A DNA stretch of 64,000 nt from Peromyscus leucopus (GCF_004664715.2 NC_051069.1:8261501-8325500); one strand, 5' to 3'. Numbered from the stretch's first letter, positions 11,970-24,628 are shown. Notes: generated from the letters alone by a model not told the origin. Numbers and translations: made by a program.

Positions 11970-12018
11970 CAGGGGGAGAGAGAGGGAGAGAGACAGACCT
12001 GAAACATGTACAAAACAT

Positions 12019-12053
<35 letters not shown>
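11868..12053 (+). repeat. Compound (CA)n with A-rich and GA-rich interruptions
   Basis: Three CA tracts (about 11877-11909, 11938-11967 and 12021-12052) are separated by an A/AAAG run and a GGGAGAGA-rich spacer. Confidence 0.95.
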
Positions 12054-12057
<4 letters not shown>

Positions 12058-13094
12058 CAGCTTGGTGCTGGGACAATGTGTCCTGAGGAGCAGACAGCAT
12101 CTGGAGGGGCAGTCTTTGGGGCACAAGGAGTTGGCATGGGCAGCCCCTCAGCAGACAAACTATGGAGGCAACACTGGCCTTCCTGACCACTGGCTGCCCC
12201 TCATGGTGGAGAGCCCCTTGAATCAATTCTCCATTCTATTAGCATTCCACCCAAGACGACCCATGAGTCCCCAAGGTGCTCATGGTAATATATTTTGCCT
12301 GGCTGCTTGCAAACGGTCTCACTAGTTAATGGAACTATAAAATTCCTTCACATGAAAAGGTCAAGACAAATAAAGACATGCTTCCTGGCCCCATACCAAG
12401 TGAGGACTAGAGAAGGTCTAGGGTCCAGACACAGGGTAGCCTCCGGAATTCCATGGCATATGGCTTCTGGAGCTTCCCATGACCTCCCCTTTCCCCCTGT
12501 GCCCCAAGGCACATTGATCAGCCCGGCATTAGCATTCCTGGCAGGAACCACCGACCAGGTTGTCATTGGATTCTGCTTAGAAACAAAATAACCTCCATCC
12601 AAGTGGGCCCAAGTGCCAATTCTGAGGTGACATGCTTAGCATGAACAATTCTGCCACGGCCAAGGTCACAATCCCTATATGACATGTATGTATGTGTCTG
12701 TGTCTGTGGAGGGGGACTTAGGAATCTCCAGGGAGCTCTAGAACAATCTAGAGATGAGTTTCCCCCAGTAATCTCTGTAATCACCATCCTCAGCCAGGAA
12801 GATCCAGGTCAGCTGGCTCTTCTCCGCACATCTGGACTGGCTTTGAGTGGCTACGGCCATGTTTGACTCCAGGACATGAACAGTCACGTTTAGGAAGGCA
12901 GCTGTTCCCCTGCAGAGCTGGGAGGCTATACAGGACCCAACATCTCCCTGGTCTGGGGAACCAGGACTGCAAGTTCCACTCCACCTCACTTCCATCCTCT
13001 GAGCAGGCCCTAGCACCTCTCTTCCTGCAGGGCACTCTAGTTGACTGCTGCCCCGTGGTGCTGTGTTGTTATTATGTACTGGGTTCCTGCTCGG

Positions 13095-13215
13095 CCATTC
13101 CTTAGCTGCATGTCTTTGGATGGCCTTCTGACCCTCAGTGTCCTCACCTGCCTCATCTGTGACCCTGCAAACACCAAGGAAGCGAAAGCCTGCAAAGCAC
13201 CTACAACAGGAGCTT
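13095..13215 (+). repeat. MIR remnant
   Basis: It has 'ttagctgcatgtctttgg' followed by CCTCATCTGTGACCCTGCAA, resembling the MIR central and 3' portions. Confidence 0.45.
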
Positions 13216-14039
13216 CCATCTGTGCCCGTTCCCCCACTTGCTGTTAATCATATTCCTCTTCTCGGGACTGGGTAGAGAACCCGGGACATCACGGCCCCGG
13301 TGTGGCATTTTCAGCTCAGAGGATCATCTGAAGGCCTGAGTTAGGGCCAGGAAGAATCCCTTGTTAGTGGAGGCAGGGAGGGAGAGACAGCATTGACTGG
13401 GAGCATTAGGGGGATGGGGATGGGGACGGGGGATGGAGAAGCCACAGTTCAGGTCAGCTCACGGTGGACAATCACCCACCAAGGGCAACATCGTGCATGG
13501 CTCCTTTCTCTTCTGGCTCTCCGAGAAAAAAAAAAAAATGGAAAAAGACCATGACCCAGCCCCTGAAACTGCTCTCTCATGGAGGCCCAAGAGATGTGCT
13601 GTGTGTGTGTAGGGACTGTGTGTGTGTGTAAATGTGTCTACCTGTCATGTTCACTTTCAGGCCACCTCCTCCAGGAAGCTCCTCGTGACTGCATAATCCA
13701 ACCCTGCCCCAAGCTGGGCCAGGACCCCTCCCTGCTCTCTAGCACCCAGCTGGCCCCACAGGCCACAGCACTGACTTCTCTGTTCTGCTCACTGAGCTCC
13801 CCCGCCAACAAAGGCAAGAAGGAGGTCTCTATCTAATATCTCAGTGTTCCAGCATGGAACCAGACACGACAGAAGCACAGTCAACAGGAGCTGGACCTCT
13901 GTCCTTCCCCATCCAGGACCCTCCATCTCTGATGTAGGTCCGGCCGGTCTGCTTGAGGGTGAACGGCTATATAACTCAGCTAAAAGACCTGGCTATGCTA
14001 AGCCCCGACACTCCACTGGGTTCAGCCAAGGAGCTGTGC

Positions 14040-14270
14040 TTATTTGTTTATTTTTAAGACAGAGTCTTGTTGTCCAAGCTGGCCTCCATTTCCTATGTCA
14101 CTGAAGATGATTGTGAACCTCTGATTCTCCTGCCTCTACCTCCTGGGTGCTGTGATTACAGGCTTGTGCCACTCCGTCCAGTCCTTGCAGTCCTGAGGAT
14201 GGATGAGATCCAGGGCTTCCAGAATGCTAGGCAAGCACTCTACCAACTTAGCTGCATCCCGGCCCTGACA
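14040..14270 (-). repeat. RSINE1/B4-type SINE, antisense
   Basis: It has TTTTTAAGACAGAGTCTTGT, then GTGCTGTGATTACAGGCTTG, then 'gcaagcactctaccaacttagctgcatccc' as the antisense tRNA-like end. Confidence 0.8.
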
Positions 14271-14429
14271 AAACGCTTTTTAGAAAAATGCCCGGTGATT
14301 GTAGCTCCCAACGACTTGTCCCAGCCAAACCCAGTGGAGAAGACTGCAGCCTCCCATCCCATCCTAGAGCCCCCAGGGAGCCATCTGTCATCAAGCGCCA
14401 ATGTCAGATAACAACACCGCTCCCCACCC

Positions 14430-14805
14430 CACCCACATCCGGGGACCTCCCTCACATCGCTACCAATCATCCTAAGATATCAGCCCGACTTGCTTCAAAC
14501 ATGGCTGAACTTCGAATAATGGTTTACCAATTAGAATTGCCACCTGTCAGAACGCTGCTATCGGGTCCCCGCATGCTGCCAGCCTGCCAACCACGCGGCC
14601 TGATAAAAGCCCTGGCCTGGCAGTCAGCAACCTCCAGGGTGCAGAAGGCCCAGGGTCTGCTCCTGGCAGCCCAGCCGTCCCTGCTTTGTAGAGGATTTTC
14701 CCAGTGAGCTCTCCAACCCCCAGCCTGTGTCCCGCAAGGAGCAACAGCTTTCAACTGGTTAATGACGTTGGAGCATACGGCCTGAGTCAGCAACCCTCAG
14801 CACAC
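14430..14805. promoter_or_regulatory. Candidate intronic regulatory island with MAF/AP-1-like site
   Basis: Unique sequence with CCAATCA, ACCAATTAGAATTG, GATAAAAG and TGACGTT. TGAGTCAGCAA at 14783-14793 is an AP-1/MAF half-palindrome of the type used by MAF-family factors. There is no repeat here. Regulatory role is inferred. Confidence 0.3.
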
Positions 14806-15194
14806 GACCCAAGGAGAGTTTTTTCTAGGTATTTTTTTTTCCCCCGTTTGACAGACGCCAGACTTTCTCCAGAAAGACACATTCCAACTGATTGATTTTT
14901 TTTTTCCTTAGGAAATTGATCCTCGCCACCTACGAGGCAAGCAAAACATGAAGCTTGTCAAGCATTCTTTTTTCCTTCTCTTTCTTTTCTTTTTCAATAC
15001 TGATTTAAAAAAAATAAAAAATTCTGCCTCTCTCTTAAAATTTGCCTTCCCCAAAGGAGTTGGCCTCTTCTTGTGGCTTGTGTGACAGGGCCCCCAAAGA
15101 GGTGGTGGTGGAGGATGGACAGATGGACCAGTGCCCAGTGCCTGTCTTCCATCAGACAGACCCCAAGTAGATCAGAGCGGGTCAGCATGTGGCT

Positions 15195-15290
15195 GTCAGC
15201 TGGACAGACTTGGGTGGGAGTCTCAGTGCCTCTCCCTGGCAAGCTGTGTAGCCCTGAGCCAATTAAAATGACGGACTGTTAGAAAACCTA
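15195..15290 (+). repeat. MIR remnant
   Basis: It has GACTTGGGTGGGAGTCTCAG followed by GCAAGCTGTGTAGCCCTGAG and 'aattaaaatgacgg', in MIR order. Confidence 0.5.
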
Positions 15291-15447
15291 TGGGTCTATC
15301 TGGGTCAGGAGGGCAGAACAAGATGAAGCCTACAAAGGGTTGGACAGAGTAGCCCCAGCAAGGGCTCAGAAATCCTGGCTCAAGACATTACCACTGGTTT
15401 TAGAAGAAGCAGCATGAACTTGACCCTCAGACATGCTGAGGTCAGGG

Positions 15448-15775
15448 CCTAGGAGCTGGCTCAGTCAGTAAAGTGTTTGCTGTGTCATCAGGAAGACCCG
15501 AGTTCGAGTCTCAGCATCGCTGTAAAAAGCCAGGTACAGAGGCATGCGTCTGAAACCCTGGATCTGTCTAGGGAGGCCGACAGGCAGATCCCTGGAGCCC
15601 ACTAGCCAAGCCAGCCCAGCTGAATTGGTGAGCATCAAGTTCAATGAGAGACTGTCTCAAAAACAAGGTAGAGACAAACTGAGGAAGTCAGCTGAGGTTG
15701 ACCTCTGGCCTCCACATGCATATCCCCACACACATATGTGGACACATATGCATGAACACATCCATACATACCAGG
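15448..15775 (+). repeat. tRNA-derived composite SINE, sense
   Basis: The head TAGGAGCTGGCTCAGTCAGT is followed by GAGTTCGAGTCTCAGCATCG (B-box-like), 'caatgagagactgtctcaaaa' and a CATACACA-rich tail. Confidence 0.8.
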
Positions 15776-17547
15776 CAAAAGATAAACATGCTGGGCTCAG
15801 AGACTTCTGCGGACACCCAGAACCACGGCATCTTTGCAGACAGGACCAAGTAATAACACTGTCTGTCTCCACTCCAGCTAGACATTAGCATCTGTAGCTC
15901 CTTGTCTAACATCTCATGCCGAATTCCATCCACCAGCTCTGTCAGCAGCTAATGTCTGCTCTGCTCCAGCCTCCATCCGCTGCGGCGTAACTTCAAGTGA
16001 AAAGGCCTCTCTCCAGCTCCTGGGCCTGGGCACTGACAGACCTTCCTTCCTTACCTGACTGACGGAGGTCTCACTTCAAGGTTACCCACCTTAGGAAGTG
16101 GTCCCTGGACAACCTCAGGAAGTTAGGTGATCCTGAGACAGCTCCCTAGCACCTTCCCTGCCCCATCCTGGTCACATGACCCCGCTTGGCTGGAAGAATG
16201 ATACTGTTTATTCTCACTGTCACATCCTGGGGTCCAGCACAGTACAAGCACTCAGCAGCTTCGTAAACAACTGTTGGATGTTTGATGGAATGAATCCACA
16301 TCTGGACAGCTCCGACTACTAGAAAGTTCTACGCTTCACTGAGCTGAAATCTGCCTTCTCAGAGCTTGGGTGCAGTACTGCCAAGCTTGCCCCTCCCTGC
16401 CTCTGGCTCCAGGTCCCTTCTGATTCCACCTGACCAGCCTTCCGGAGGCTTCAGGATCTGAAGTAGGCCCAAGACAAGCTAGTAGGAAGCACAGCTCCCA
16501 GTAGGTATGTCTAGGACACATGGTGCCCTGTCTGCGCGAAGGCCACCCCATGGTTCAGGAGCCAAGTACCTATTGCATCCCCAGTAACAAACAGCTCATG
16601 GTCCTGCTGCTTTAAAATCTCATGCCCATGAGGAGCTAAATTGGGAGCCGCTTAGCATCCCTTATTAATAGCTCTAGCAACTCATAAAGGAGATGGGAGA
16701 GACGCCCAGCCCAGCCCTCCCCTGTCTTCCCATCCAGAACCTGTGCCCAGCCATGGGAGCCCTAAGTTCCCTGCACTTTCTGGGAGTGATTTTATGAATG
16801 AGTCCTCATCAAACTGCAGCCTTTCGTGGCGTGGATTGCCAGGAATGTTCCACTTTACAGGAGTTATATATCACTAAAAAGATCCCCTCTACCCTGGCCT
16901 CCTTTGCCACCCTGGCCTGAGAGTCAGGGATCTCCAGAAAATGGTTGGTTACTTGGCCTAAGCATCGTTGGGGTGGGAAGAACAAGCTTCCAGAGGCCTT
17001 GGCTGCCTGCCAACCAGAGTCAGTGCAGCCTGGAGCTTCCAGAAGCTGACTCCATCCTCCAACCTGAACCATTCCTGACTCGGCTGAAGCCTACTGTCTC
17101 CTGACAATTCAGTCGTGAGACCAGAGACACTTAACATTGTTTAAAATGTTTAAAATCCACTACCGCTTGTTATACAGCTTCTACATGGTGAAGACAGGAT
17201 CGAACTCAGGGCTGTACGGACTAAGGTGAGGAGACTCCCCCCACCACGGCCTCTCTGACAGACAGAACCTTGCAAGACCACTGGGTCTTGGCGCGACACT
17301 GGCAACCCCAATGGGATGGCATGAAGCACCAGAGTGGCTCATGGACGCTAGGCAGAGGAACTGGGGTGAGAGGTCGGGGCCCTGTCTCACATGCTCATCT
17401 GACCCTCATGCCGATCTGTGTCTTTTGGGGAAGAAGCTCAGCTTCAACATGACAAATAGGCAAGGTCACGTGCCATAGCACTGGTGACAGCAGCAGGAAC
17501 CTGGGCACAAACTAACTGTCCATCCAAGAATGAGAGTAAATCAGCAC

Positions 17548-18122
17548 ACATGCACACACACACAGATAGACACAGACACACACACACAGACGTAGATACA
17601 GACACACACACATCACACACATCACACGCACATCACACACACACACACAGACATACACACAGACATAGATACAGACACACACACATCACACACACACAGA
17701 TACACACACAGACATAGATACAGACACACACACATCACACACACACAGATACACACACAGACATAGATACAGACACACACACATCACACACACACAGACA
17801 TAGATACACACACATCACACACACAGACACACACACCCATACACACACAGAGAGACATAGATACAGACACACACATCACACACCCATACACACACATAGA
17901 CACACACAGACACGCAGAGACACACACACCCAGACACACATACATACAGACACACACACAAACATACAGACACACACACACACCCAGACACACACACACA
18001 CACACACACACAGACACACACATACCCAGACACACACACACATACACCACACAGAGACACAGACACACACACACACACCACACAGATACAGATACACATA
18101 CACAGATATTCATAGACAGACA

Positions 18123-18164
<42 letters not shown>

Positions 18165-18166
18165 AC
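17548..18166 (+). repeat. CA-rich minisatellite with 49-bp higher-order period
   Basis: About 620 bp of CA/GACA/GATA/CATC variants. GACATAGATACAGAC recurs at 17662, 17711 and 17760 with an exact 49-bp period. Spacing then degenerates, and a pure (AC)n run closes the array at about 18123-18163. Confidence 0.95.
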
Positions 18167-19116
18167 AGTAGGAAAATACAGTCACAGCAACACACCCAAG
18201 GGCATCAGTGCAATAAAACCCAGGAGGCAGGGCCAGAGTGGCAAAGAGCAGAGAGCTTAGCATGCGGCACCCTCCGTGAGAAATTACAGGGCAAGAATAT
18301 GCATATGTATGTCCTGAAATATACCTCGAACTTCTCTGCAAAGACCACGCAACCAGCAACTCCTTCAGGAGAGGGGCTGAGGAGTCTTCACCCACTTTTG
18401 CAGCTGATACATTCTGAGCCCGGAGAACACGCTATCTGTGCAGGAAACGAAGACTACTGAACTGAAAGATAGAGGAGTCTCCAAAAAGCCTCTGTGGCCA
18501 TCACAGGAACCTCAGCTGGAGGACTCCATCCAGCGTCCACACACCAGTCAGTCCCCAGTGACCATGTGTGACCACACAGTGACCTAAGGAATGGTACTGG
18601 AAAGTTTGGAAAAAGATTTATCTCTGTCCAGGAGCTGGACTGTGACCTCTGCTGGCTGCTAAGCTGAAACCTTGGAAGTCACCTCCCAGCAGTGACTGTG
18701 TCCTATTACACTGAGCCCTGGACAACAGCAGGTTCTCCAGGGGCTCCGCAGTGCCGGGGGCAGGGGGATGGGGGGGGGCTAAGGCAGCAGCATCCACATC
18801 CCACTGGTCTCACCCAACACCCAATAAAACGGAACTTCACGGACTCCTGGGATGACCTTTCAGTCTGTGTCACACTGAGAAGGGCACTGATTTACTCAAA
18901 TACGAGCCAAGCTCATCCCAACTTTTCTCAAAGTGATCTTCTGAGACATCTGCCTCCTCCCTCTTCCCATTCCTTCTCTCTTCAGCTCCTCAGTCACTCT
19001 CTGACCTGCAATGGCCATGGGTTTTACACAGGGAAGAAATCCTGAAGGTGTGTGCAGAAAGGAAGAAACAAACAAAAAGATAGAAGGAGAAGGAAGTGGG
19101 GGAGACTGAAGAAAGG

Positions 19117-19497
19117 TGTGGTGGTTTGAATAAAATAGCCCCATTGGCCCATAGGGAGGGGGAGTGGTACTATCAGGAGGTGTGGCCTCGTTGGAGTGGG
19201 TGTGGCCTTCTTGGAGGAAGTGTGTCTCTGGGGATGGTGATATACCCCTAGTATCTTCTGTGTCTCAGAAGCTTAAGCCAGGCTTAGCGTCACATAGTCT
19301 CTTCCTGCTGCCCGCAGATCCAGATGTAGAACTCTCAGCTGTCTTTGCGACACCATGTCTGCCTGTGTGCCGCCATGCTTCACGCCATGATGATAATGGA
19401 CTAAACCTCTGAACTGCAAGCCGCAGTTAAATGTTTTCTTTTATAAGAATTGCCGTGATCGTGATGTCTCGTCACAGCAATAAAACCCTAAGACAAG
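19117..19497 (+). mobile_element. Medium-reiterated rodent element, sense
   Basis: It starts GTGGTTTGAATAAAATAGCC, contains GATGATAATGGACTAAACCT and ends CAGCAATAAAACCCTAAGAC. Its 3' end resembles that of the URR1-like element. It is non-autonomous with no coding region. A related copy lies in the opposite orientation at 21587-21945. Confidence 0.6.
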
Positions 19498-19574
19498 AGG
19501 CAAGCAGATCCCAGTTTCTATTTTTGGAATATTTAGATACTAGTCATCTGGACCCCTTTGTAATACCTAAGTTT

Positions 19575-19651
19575 GGGTTCATTTATTTGAGACGGAGTAT
19601 AATGTCGTTCAGGCTGGCTTCAAACTGGCTCTGTCGACCAAGGTGATCTTT

Positions 19652-19696
<45 letters not shown>

Positions 19697-19905
19697 TGAC
19701 AGGGTCACCTGTCTCCAATGCTGATCTTGAACTTGCTATGTAGTTGAGGATGACCTTAAATTTATGACCCTCCACCTCTACATCAAGTGCTGGGATTGCA
19801 AGCCCAAGCCACCAAGCCCTGTTTATGTGGTGATGGGTCTTGAACCCAGAGCTTCACGGATTTTAGGTGACCATCTTCTGACTGAGCTACATCCCCACCC
19901 ACTTT
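19575..19905 (-). repeat. RSINE1/B4-type SINEs, antisense, with T42 run
   Basis: Two antisense SINE bodies surround an uninterrupted run of 42 T at 19654-19695. The second ends with 'accatcttctgactgagctacatcccca', the tRNA-like end. Confidence 0.75.
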
Positions 19906-19969
19906 CTGGTTTCTCAGGTGCATGTTTGACTCTTTCTTTGTTTCCTCAGCTTCCTTAAACAGCAAAACA

Positions 19970-20070
19970 GACCTGTTGTCCCCACTTTCCAGATGAGGAC
20001 ACTGAGTCTCGAAGTCACAAGGGTACCCCTGGCAACTTCTCGGTGTGGCACACAACACCTGCATTGTTCT
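19970..20070 (-). repeat. MIR remnant, antisense
   Basis: CCCCACTTTCCAGATGAGGA and 'cactgagtctcgaagtcacaagg' follow the antisense MIR consensus. Confidence 0.5.
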
Positions 20071-21479
20071 CACGGATGCCACTCACAGCAACTTGTGACG
20101 CCAGCTGTCACCTTGCATGTGGGTGTGGGGCTCATCCAGGAACCTGGACAATCTTCTGCCACCAGAGGACAAAGACCCCTGTCTGCTGTTCCTTCTAACC
20201 CTCAGGTCGGGCAGAGCGGATGCCAGGTGGATGCTGAGGAAGGGGACACAGAGCCATAACAGGCAGCTGTGATGGGATGGGGACGGAAGCCTGGACTTAC
20301 AAACTGCTTGCACTCAGCGTGCATCTGGCAGTGGAGAGCACCGCTGCCGTGAGCCAGAAGCCCGAGAAGGGCAGGAGTCATCTTCTCCCAGGGGGATCAA
20401 ACAATAAAGGAAAGGTGATGAGTAACTCAACCCTTTAAAGACATAAATAATGTTGCTTCTGCCACCCTGTGCCCCTAGGGGCACACATATAAGCACTCAA
20501 CAGAACATTTCACCAGAGCAACAGAAACAGTCTGATGCCCAGAGTGCATCTGAGGGTTACCATGGAGCCCAAGCATCCTGGAAGGCAGACGTCAGGCCTC
20601 AGCCTTGAGCTTCATCCTTTTATACTTGGGGAGACACACAGTGCTCAGAGCCCTGCTCCACATTGCTCCAGGACCACAGCAGGGATCTGCCTGAGTGGCC
20701 TTGGATACACTTGGTTTCCCAGAAGCCAAAAGGAGAGTGGTGAGTCATTCCTCGCCACTTGCATACTCATAGTCTAACAGATAGGTGGGTGTTTTTGTAG
20801 AAATCATAAAGTATGGGAGCTGGGGAGCTGGCCCAATGGATAAATCAGTTGCTGTGAAAGCTGCCTTGAGCCCAGAGGGAGGGGGAGGGAAGAGCACGGG
20901 TCTCACTCATCGACGCATCTCCTTCTTAACACTGAGGTCGTCGCAAGGCCCCTCTCGACCACGAGTGTTCCTGACTTCCCATCCCCTCTCCACTCCCTCT
21001 TGACTTACCGCTCACAGACAGGGTCCTCTAGAAGTGGTCAGCTGGAATCCCTGCTCAGGAGAGGAAGCGGAGTTCCTGGCAGTATCATAGCAGGAAGCCA
21101 GTCTACCTTGGAGACCCCTCATCTACAGAGGGAGTTGACACCATTATCTACAATAGGAATCCTGTTCCCACACAGGGAAGAGGGGATCCCAAGGTGGGTG
21201 GTGGTTCCCTACACCTGGCAGTCTCCAGGCTGGTATCACTGCCTGTATCAGCGACTCTTCCACGCCCCAGCCTCTGTTCTGAGGCCTTGTCTGTGCTTGA
21301 GCTGGTTCAGCTGAGAATGCCAAGACCATGGGTCCCATTATAGTGGAAACTGCTAGGAATCTGCCCCCCCCCTTCACCTCAACCGACCCACTCACTCTGG
21401 TCCCCAAGATCTCCCAGGGTTTCTGTATGCATGTGTATACATGAGTGTGCATGTGTACTCAGATATCAAAGATAACCTC

Positions 21480-22010
21480 AGGTATTCTTTCTTTTTCTTT
21501 TCTTTGGCTAGTGTCTCTTCCTCCCCAGAGCTGAGATGACAAGTGTATACCACACCACACTGGGCTTTTTCTTATTTGTTCCACATGGGTTCAGTCTTAG
21601 TCACTGTTCTGTTGCTATGAAGAGACATCATGACCATGGCAGCTCATAAGAGAAAGCGTTTAACTGGGGGCTTGCTTGCATTTTTAGAGGGTCAGTCCAT
21701 TATCATCATGGCGGGAAGTACGGCACTGGAGCAGTAGCTGATCTGCATCCTGATCTGCAGGCCAAGAAAGAGACACTGGGCCTGGCATGGGCTTTTGAAA
21801 CCTCAAAGTTCATCCCAGTGACACCTTTCCTCCAACACGGCCACGCCTCCTCATCCTTCTAATCCTATCAAAGAGTTCCATTTCCTGCTGGCTAGGCATT
21901 CAAGCATATGGGCCTATGGAAGTCATTTTTATTCAAACTACTGCAGGTTCTGAGGATCAAACTCAGGTCCTTGTGCTTGCAAGGCCAACTGCTTCCCAGG
22001 TCCCATTTCT
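21480..22010 (-). repeat. B4-type SINE, antisense, split by another element
   Basis: A T-rich head and 'ctgagatgacaagtgtataccacac' at 21480-21580, and GAGGATCAAACTCAGGTCCT at about 21952-22010, are two parts of one antisense SINE. The element at 21587-21945 sits between them. Confidence 0.5.
21587..21945 (-). mobile_element. Medium-reiterated rodent element, antisense
   Basis: It begins AGTCTTAGTCACTGTTCTGT and contains GTCCATTATCATCATGGCGG, the reverse of the motif in the 19117-19497 copy. It ends TCATTTTTATTCAAACTACT. Confidence 0.6.
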
Positions 22011-22188
22011 AGTTCCTTAGTACACAGAACCCCTGTTCAGCTCAGAACCTCCCCCCATTCAGTTCTGCTCCCCAGGTCATCTGTGAACTCTTGACTCTTA
22101 CTCCCTCATCTTCCCATCTGAGGGGGATCTCATCATTGGCTCACAGAACCCTAGGTTCTTTTCCTTTGTGAAACTGATCAAAAACATC

Positions 22189-22346
22189 ATTGTTTGTTTG
22201 TTTATCAAGACAGGGTTTCTCTGTGTATCTTTGCGCCTTTCCTGGAACTCATTCTATAGCCCAGGCTGGCCTCAAACTCACAGAGATCCGCCTGCCTCTG
22301 CCTCCTGAGTGCTGGGATTAAAGGCATGTGCCACCACCGCCTGGCC
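22189..22346 (-). repeat. B1 SINE, antisense
   Basis: It has (GTTT)n, then CAAGACAGGGTTTCTCTGTG, CCCAGGCTGGCCTCAAACTC and GCTGGGATTAAAGGCATGTG. Well preserved. Confidence 0.95.
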
Positions 22347-22582
22347 AAAAACATCATTTGTGATTTATTTGGAGACAACTACCAGAAGCCTCTCAATGAG
22401 CTGCTAGATCCATGGGATCTAAACCCCAATTCCTGTGTCCATCCCTCCTATCCACAGCCAGCCACAAGCCAGGGCACAGCGGCCACTCAATATATACTGT
22501 CAGAATAAAACTAAGTAAGAGGTAGGGTGCAACATTGTGGTAGTGTTTGCCTCGCTTTGATTCTCCTGTACCTTGACAGTCA

Positions 22583-22611
22583 GGTCAGACAGACAGACAG
22601 ACAGACAGAAA
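22583..22611 (+). repeat. (CAGA)n microsatellite
   Basis: About seven units of CAGA in a row. Confidence 0.9.
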
Positions 22612-23174
22612 GCTGTCTGACAATTTAAGCACATTTGCTGAGTGGATGAAAAGGTGTAATAATTAGTGTCCAAACACCAGCCAACAGACATCTTTCCTTT
22701 CCTGCCCTCTGGTCTTGCAGGATCGAATACAACACCGCACATGTGGTGTAACAAAGTGAACATCCAAACCATGCCAGACCCCATATGTTACCTCTGAGAA
22801 GTAACTAGGCAAGAATCATCCCCAAGAGGACATCCAGGAGGTTAAGGGTCTCTCCAGCATCACACAAACACCAGTAAAAATGTGGGAATCAAAGTAGGCT
22901 GCCATTTTCTGCCACGATCAAGCTAAACAGACCTGCAGCCCTTCCTCTGTTCAAGGGGAGGGACAGGGAGGGCCTGGGACTAATGTCATGCTGGATTGTG
23001 AGCTCCCTGGAAAAAAAGAACATGTCTGCTTTGTGAATTTCCGTCTTTCTAGCACTCAGTCCAGGGTCTGGTACATAAGAGGTACTCGAAAATCAATTGT
23101 TAAGTCAATAAATGATATTTTAGTCTGGAAAAAGAAAATATTTGGGCAGAAAAAAGAGGGAGTTCTTTAAATAT

Positions 23175-23442
23175 CTGAAGAGCTGGGCTTGGGAGTGCTT
23201 GTCATACAACCCTGAGGACCAATGTTCAGGTCCCCAGAATGCACATAGCTAGACAGTGGCCCATCTGTGATACATGAGAGGCGAGACAGGGATCTCTGGG
23301 GCAAGCTGGCTAACTAGACTTGGAGAATCAGCAAGTCTCAGGTCCAGTGAGAAACTCTGACTAAATAAATAAGGTAGAAAGCAATTGAGGAAGACACCTG
23401 AAGTTAACCTCAGGCCTACACACAACACATACACATCACACA

Positions 23443-23495
<53 letters not shown>

Positions 23496-23585
23496 TAGCA
23501 AGTCTCAGGTCCAGTGAGAAACTGACTAAATAAAAAAGCAATCGAAAGACACCGAAAATCAGGCTACACACATACACATACACAT

Positions 23586-23634
<49 letters not shown>

Positions 23635-23635
23635 A
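23175..23635 (+). repeat. SINE with duplicated 3' part and two (AC)n tracts
   Basis: The SINE head at 23180 runs to an (AC)n tract ending at 23493. The segment starting AAGTCTCAGGTCCAGTGAGA (23334) reappears at 23500 with its own (AC)n tract at 23590-23629, so the tail was duplicated in tandem. Confidence 0.85.
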
Positions 23636-24628
23636 AGCAGTGGAAGCAGGCTGGGCCTGGACAGTCATCTCGGAAGCTTTGAGCTCCCCACCCCCTGCTC
23701 CTGTGGACTTGTAGGGAGGTCAAGTGGTTTCCTCAGTATTGATCAAATAATCAGATACCAGCACAAGTAAGGAAATCAAAGTAAGGCTGCTATTGTCTGC
23801 CTGGATTGGGTCAAACTAGATGTGAAACCCTCTGTGTGGCCAAACTTGCCTATCAGGAGTGTGAATGAAGGCCCAGAGGCCTCTGGGAAATGTCAACATC
23901 TAGAGACAAATGCCCAGAGCCCCACCTCACTCTGAGAATACGGGATTCCTTGACTGGGGTGCAGAGAAGGACCAGGACCCAGCTTGTGTATCCTGGAGAC
24001 CTGGACTAGGACCTCGCCTCCGCTCTGGGCCTCAGCTCTTCCATTTGGCTCTGGTCTTGGTTGCTATAGCGTTACAGCGAGTCCGAAGGGCACAGCTCTG
24101 TCTCCAAGGTGGTTTCCTTCCTCCCCACTGTCCCCCTGGAAGCTCCCTTCCTTCATCAGCTGGGCACAGCCTCCCACCCAGCCCACAAGCTCAGCCTGGG
24201 GTACTAGACTGCTGCCTCCCCAAGAGCCATCTCTCAAGTGTCCTCTCCCGGCATGCAGAGGAGGAAGGTACAGAATGGTGTGGAAGATGGGGTGGTGTAG
24301 CCCCATCTAGTTACAAATACCCAAGGGGAAAGGGAGGTAACCATTTCGGAAAATGGCACCAGCTTCCCTGGGCTTCTAAGTAACATCGACGGATTCGGCT
24401 TCCTTTGCCATCCTCCCCTTTGGTGGGTATGGTGAGGGACAACTTTCAAGTGGCCCCCATGCAAGGAAAAGTCAAGTCCCTGAAGGGGACAGTGAGGGTG
24501 AGGGCAGCTGTACTGCTCAGAGGCCACGCCTCCTTGTCACCAACGCAAAGGGTCAGGGACTACAGTGGCCGGCCTACACCTTGAACCAGCAGGCCCATTG
24601 AAGAAGAATTGGTCTTGCTGCTCCTGAG

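Noticed and set aside
17548..18166. Regularly spaced repeats resembling a CRISPR array
   Set aside because: The 'spacers' are also CA variants, the organism is a mammal, and there are no cas genes. It is a minisatellite.
24064..24383. Overlapping open frames on both strands near 24 kb
   Set aside because: No recognisable domain, no conserved start or splice context, and moderate GC content explains them by chance.
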